Assembly (NCBI GenBank): GCA_047975295.1 | Contig: JBKEDH010000032.1 | Location: 1 to 7,985, forward strand | DNA length: 7,985 nt | Reading direction: 5' to 3' | From: JBKEDH01 sp047975295 | GTDB taxonomy: Bacteria > Bacteroidota > Bacteroidia > Flavobacteriales > Flavobacteriaceae | Shown here: one piece after another, positions 5,786-7,985 of the stretch | Layout of the letters: each line of letters begins with the position of its first letter | Numbering within the stretch: the stretch's first letter is position 1 | The notes under the pieces: model-generated | What the model was told of the DNA's origin: nothing | The model's database searches: none | What the model saw: only the letters and a program-made list of their open reading frames with translations | Program-made: the position numbers and the translations under genes

Positions 5786-6904
5786 ATGAAATTAAATATT
5801 GCCGTTTTACCGGGCGATGGTATTGGCCCAGAAGTTACAGCACAAGCCTTAAAGGTTTTAAAGGCTATTTCTTTGGAGTTTAACCATGTATTTACATTTC
5901 AAGAAGCCCTTATTGGCGATAGTGCGATAAAGAAAACCGGAAGTCCACTTCCAGAAGAAACCATTGCGGTATGCAAAAAAGCAGACGCCATTCTTTTTGG
6001 TGCCATTGGCAATACCGCATACGATGTAGATCCAAATGCCAAAATACGCCCAGAACAAGGTCTATTACAGCTTAGAAAAACTTTAGATCTGCACACCAAT
6101 ATACGTCCGGTTATAGCCTACGAAGACCTGCTGGCTAAATCATCGTTAAAAAAGACTCAAATAAAAGATACCAACCTCGTTATATACCGAGAATTAACTA
6201 GCGGTATCTATTTTGGCAAACAAACGCTAAGTACCGATGGCAAAACAGCAACCGATTCCTGTACTTATAGCCGATTCGAAATAGAGCGCATTGCCCACAA
6301 AGCATTCAAAGCAGCACAATTACGAAGACGAAAATTAACTTTAGTAGATAAAGCCAACGTTTTAGAAAGTTCACGCCTTTGGCGTAGGGTAGTCCAGGAA
6401 ATAGCCCGCGAATATCCCGACGTAGAGCTTAATTATCAATTTATCGATAATGCGGCAATGGAACTTATTATAAAACCCAAGCAGTTCGATGTTATACTCA
6501 CCGAAAACATGTTTGGAGACATTTTATCGGAAGAAGCCAGTGTAATTGTAGGCTCTATTGGACTATTAGCCTCTGCATCACTGGGCGATAAGCATGCCAT
6601 GTTCGAACCCATTCACGGAGCCTATACCAAAGCGGCAAACAAAGGTATTGCCAATCCCATTGCATCAATTTTATCGGCAGCTATGCTATTGGATCATTTT
6701 GGCCTTGATGACGAAGCCGACCTTATACGAGAAGGTGTAAACAAATCTATTAAATTACATATAACAACCCCAGATTTAAATACTCGGTACGACCATATAA
6801 CAACCACCAAAGTTGGTGATTTTATAGAGGATTTTATTAATAATCCCGACGAAACCAACTTAAACTTTACCAACATTCATTTAGGGCAATCTACTATCAT
6901 TTAA
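5786..6904 (+). CDS. leuB: 3-isopropylmalate dehydrogenase
   Basis: This enzyme oxidises and decarboxylates 3-isopropylmalate in leucine synthesis, the third pathway step. Its 372 residues fit the family (about 350-370). Visible features are the LPGDGIGPEV start (8-17), substrate-binding arginines R97, R107 and R135, catalytic Y142 (YRELTSGIYFG) and K189 (VDKANVLE), metal ligands D221 and D245 (MFGDILSEEAS), and the EPIHG...GIANP nucleotide loop (274-291). Two key positions differ from the norm. The third metal ligand, normally Asp in GDILSD, is E249. The residue equivalent to Asp278 of the Thermus enzyme, which selects NAD+, is K282. The RELTGG motif is RELTSG. The reading frame is intact and the rest is well conserved, including LLASAS, which I take to be the flavobacterial form. 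It follows leuA by 101 bases and is probably in the same operon, which ends at the terminator 49 bases beyond its stop codon. Confidence 0.94.
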   Translation: MKLNIAVLPGDGIGPEVTAQALKVLKAISLEFNHVFTFQEALIGDSAIKKTGSPLPEETIAVCKKADAILFGAIGNTAYDVDPNAKIRPEQGLLQLRKTLDLHTNIRPVIAYEDLLAKSSLKKTQIKDTNLVIYRELTSGIYFGKQTLSTDGKTATDSCTYSRFEIERIAHKAFKAAQLRRRKLTLVDKANVLESSRLWRRVVQEIAREYPDVELNYQFIDNAAMELIIKPKQFDVILTENMFGDILSEEASVIVGSIGLLASASLGDKHAMFEPIHGAYTKAANKGIANPIASILSAAMLLDHFGLDDEADLIREGVNKSIKLHITTPDLNTRYDHITTTKVGDFIEDFINNPDETNLNFTNIHLGQSTII

Positions 6905-6952
6905 TTAATTGAGTTAGTCATCAAAGAATTATCAAACTTATTGTCCTTATTT

Positions 6953-6981
6953 AAAAGCGCATTTTTTAATGCGCTTTTTTT
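6953..6981 (+). terminator. Intrinsic terminator of the leuA-leuB operon
   Basis: AAAAGCGCATT (6953-6963) pairs perfectly with AATGCGCTTTT (6968-6978) around a TTTT loop, and seven T residues run from 6975 to 6981. It lies 49 bases after the leuB stop codon and 88 before the next start codon. The flanking A run gives it a matching, weaker T tail on the minus strand. Confidence 0.9.
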
Positions 6982-7068
6982 ATATGAACCCGATAGGCTA
7001 CAAGATTTTTGTATGCCGTATTATTACCAAAAAAATTATTATTTTCACACAATAAACTAAAAAACACC

Positions 7069-7845
7069 ATGGAACTACTTGGAATAGATATTGGCGGATC
7101 GGGAATGAAAGGCGCTATAATAGACTCAGAAACGGGTAAACTCCTAACAGAACGATATCGAATACCCACTCCAGCTTCCCGTAAACCGGACGAAATGACT
7201 CAAGTATTTAAAGCTATAATAAATCATTTTGACTATAAAGGACCTGTGGGATGCGGTTTTTCTACCATAATAAAAAGTGGTGTTTGTAAATCTACCGGAA
7301 ATTTACACACCAGTTGGAAAAACATTAATGTTGAAACATTATTTTCGGAGGCATGTGGATTACCGGTTACCGTAGTTAACGATGCCGATGCTGCCGGATA
7401 TGCCATAATGAACTATGGCATAGGCAAAGACAAAAAAGGTTTGGTCCTTATAATTACCATCGGTACCGGTCTGGGTAGCGGGGCCTTTTTTAATGGCGAA
7501 CTTATTCCTAATTTCGAAATGGGGCAGATACCCTATAAAAAATATAAAAGAATTGAAAGTTGGGCTGCAGCCTCCATTAAAAAACATGAAAAACTAAGCT
7601 ATAAAAAATGGGGCAAGCGTTTTAATACGTTCCTCTCCTTAGTTGAACTCTTAATCTGTCCGGATTTAATTATTTTGGGTGGAGGTACTTCCAAAAATTT
7701 TGATAACTTTAAAAAATGGATAACGGTTGATACTCCGGTTACACCAGCAAAATTAGGTAATCATGCCGGCATAATAGGTGCTGCAGTCGCTTCGCTCCAT
7801 TCATCACAAAAACCTATTACTGAAATAACCACATTACCGAAATAG
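7069..7845 (+). CDS. ppgK: Polyphosphate glucokinase, ROK family
   Basis: The protein is predicted to phosphorylate glucose using inorganic polyphosphate, perhaps also ATP, in the cytosol. It is 258 residues, typical of polyphosphate glucokinases and shorter than ROK ATP-glucokinases (about 300 or more). Domains in order: phosphate-1 motif GIDIGGSGMKGA (5-16), a VGCGF strand (60-64), catalytic Asp probably D105 in NDADAAG (104-110), phosphate-2 motif TIGTGLGSGAF (130-140), the glucose-contact segment NFEMGQ (148-153), and the LGGGTSK motif (203-209). The ROK zinc cluster is absent, as expected for this subfamily, and the LSYKKWGKRFN segment (176-186) matches family style. Gln153 replaces the His usual in the E-x-G-H motif. 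I chose the ATG at 7069 because an in-frame ATG at 7009 would add 20 residues (MYAVLLPKK...) with no family counterpart, and the family pattern begins at MELLGIDIGG. The gene has its own transcript start downstream of the leuB terminator, by inference. No clear terminator follows it. Confidence 0.9.
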   Translation: MELLGIDIGGSGMKGAIIDSETGKLLTERYRIPTPASRKPDEMTQVFKAIINHFDYKGPVGCGFSTIIKSGVCKSTGNLHTSWKNINVETLFSEACGLPVTVVNDADAAGYAIMNYGIGKDKKGLVLIITIGTGLGSGAFFNGELIPNFEMGQIPYKKYKRIESWAAASIKKHEKLSYKKWGKRFNTFLSLVELLICPDLIILGGGTSKNFDNFKKWITVDTPVTPAKLGNHAGIIGAAVASLHSSQKPITEITTLPK

Positions 7846-7858
7846 AAATAAAAACAGT

Positions 7859-7985
7859 CTAATTAAAATTCAGTAATTTACCCCGGAAACTTAGCCCAAA
7901 TACCATCCAAGCACAAATTATGTATGCTGCCTTCTCGTGAGTGTGCTTTCTGGGAGTGTCTGGCACATAGCTGCCATCCTGTACC
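7859..7985 (-). other. GC-rich right edge, possible repeat or gene tail entering from the right
   Basis: Bases 7881-7985 contain 53 G or C in 105 (about 50%), whereas 7801-7860 has about 28%. On the minus strand one frame is open from the window edge to a TAG at 7861-7859 and would encode 41 residues ending LSFRGKLLNFN, with VPDTPRKHTHEK further in. A second minus frame is also open for about 36 codons. I recognise no domain. The abrupt composition change, two open frames and lack of a family match fit a dispersed non-coding repeat or mobile-element edge as well as a true gene end. Confidence 0.3.

Noticed and set aside
7009..7068. Longer glucokinase start at 7009
   Set aside because: The extra 20 residues have no counterpart in the ROK family pattern, and the 7069 ATG places GIDIGG at the expected N-terminal position.

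Overview
The window comes from the chromosome of an AT-rich member of the Bacteroidota, most like the Flavobacteriia. The reasons are the close flavobacterial look of LeuA (short, about 390 residues) and LeuB, A-rich leaders with no Shine-Dalgarno sequence ahead of the start codons, and a 513-residue helical-repeat protein of a kind I associate only with this phylum. No species can be named from the sequence.

Layout. Bases 1-140 hold no callable gene. Bases 141-1076 are an array of short palindrome-forming repeats, seven direct and six inverted copies in strict alternation. A small GIY-YIG nuclease gene on the minus strand (427-735) sits inside it. The array to its left (141-428) and the array to its right (750-1029) are collinear copies of each other, so the nuclease gene lies between roughly 280-bp direct repeats whose edges nearly coincide with its start and stop codons. 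Next, on the minus strand, is an O-acetylhomoserine sulfhydrylase gene (1146-2420), preceded by a textbook SAM-I riboswitch (2584-2705) and a hairpin-rich linker. Upstream on the same strand is the 513-residue protein of unknown function (2821-4362).

A 149-bp divergent spacer separates this from a plus-strand leucine pair, leuA (4512-5684) and leuB (5786-6904), closed by a strong intrinsic terminator (6953-6981). A polyphosphate glucokinase gene follows (7069-7845). The last ~105 bases are about 50% G+C and stand out from the AT-rich DNA before them. They may be a repeat or the tail of a gene that enters from the right.

How the genes work together. metY fixes sulfide into homocysteine and is under SAM feedback through the riboswitch. 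leuA and leuB supply the first and third steps of leucine synthesis, and leuCD must lie elsewhere. The glucokinase feeds glucose into central metabolism using polyphosphate. The most unusual part is the nuclease gene bracketed by duplicated palindrome arrays. It resembles proteobacterial REP/RAYT systems in layout but carries a GIY-YIG enzyme instead of a Y1 transposase. That link is an inference from one locus.
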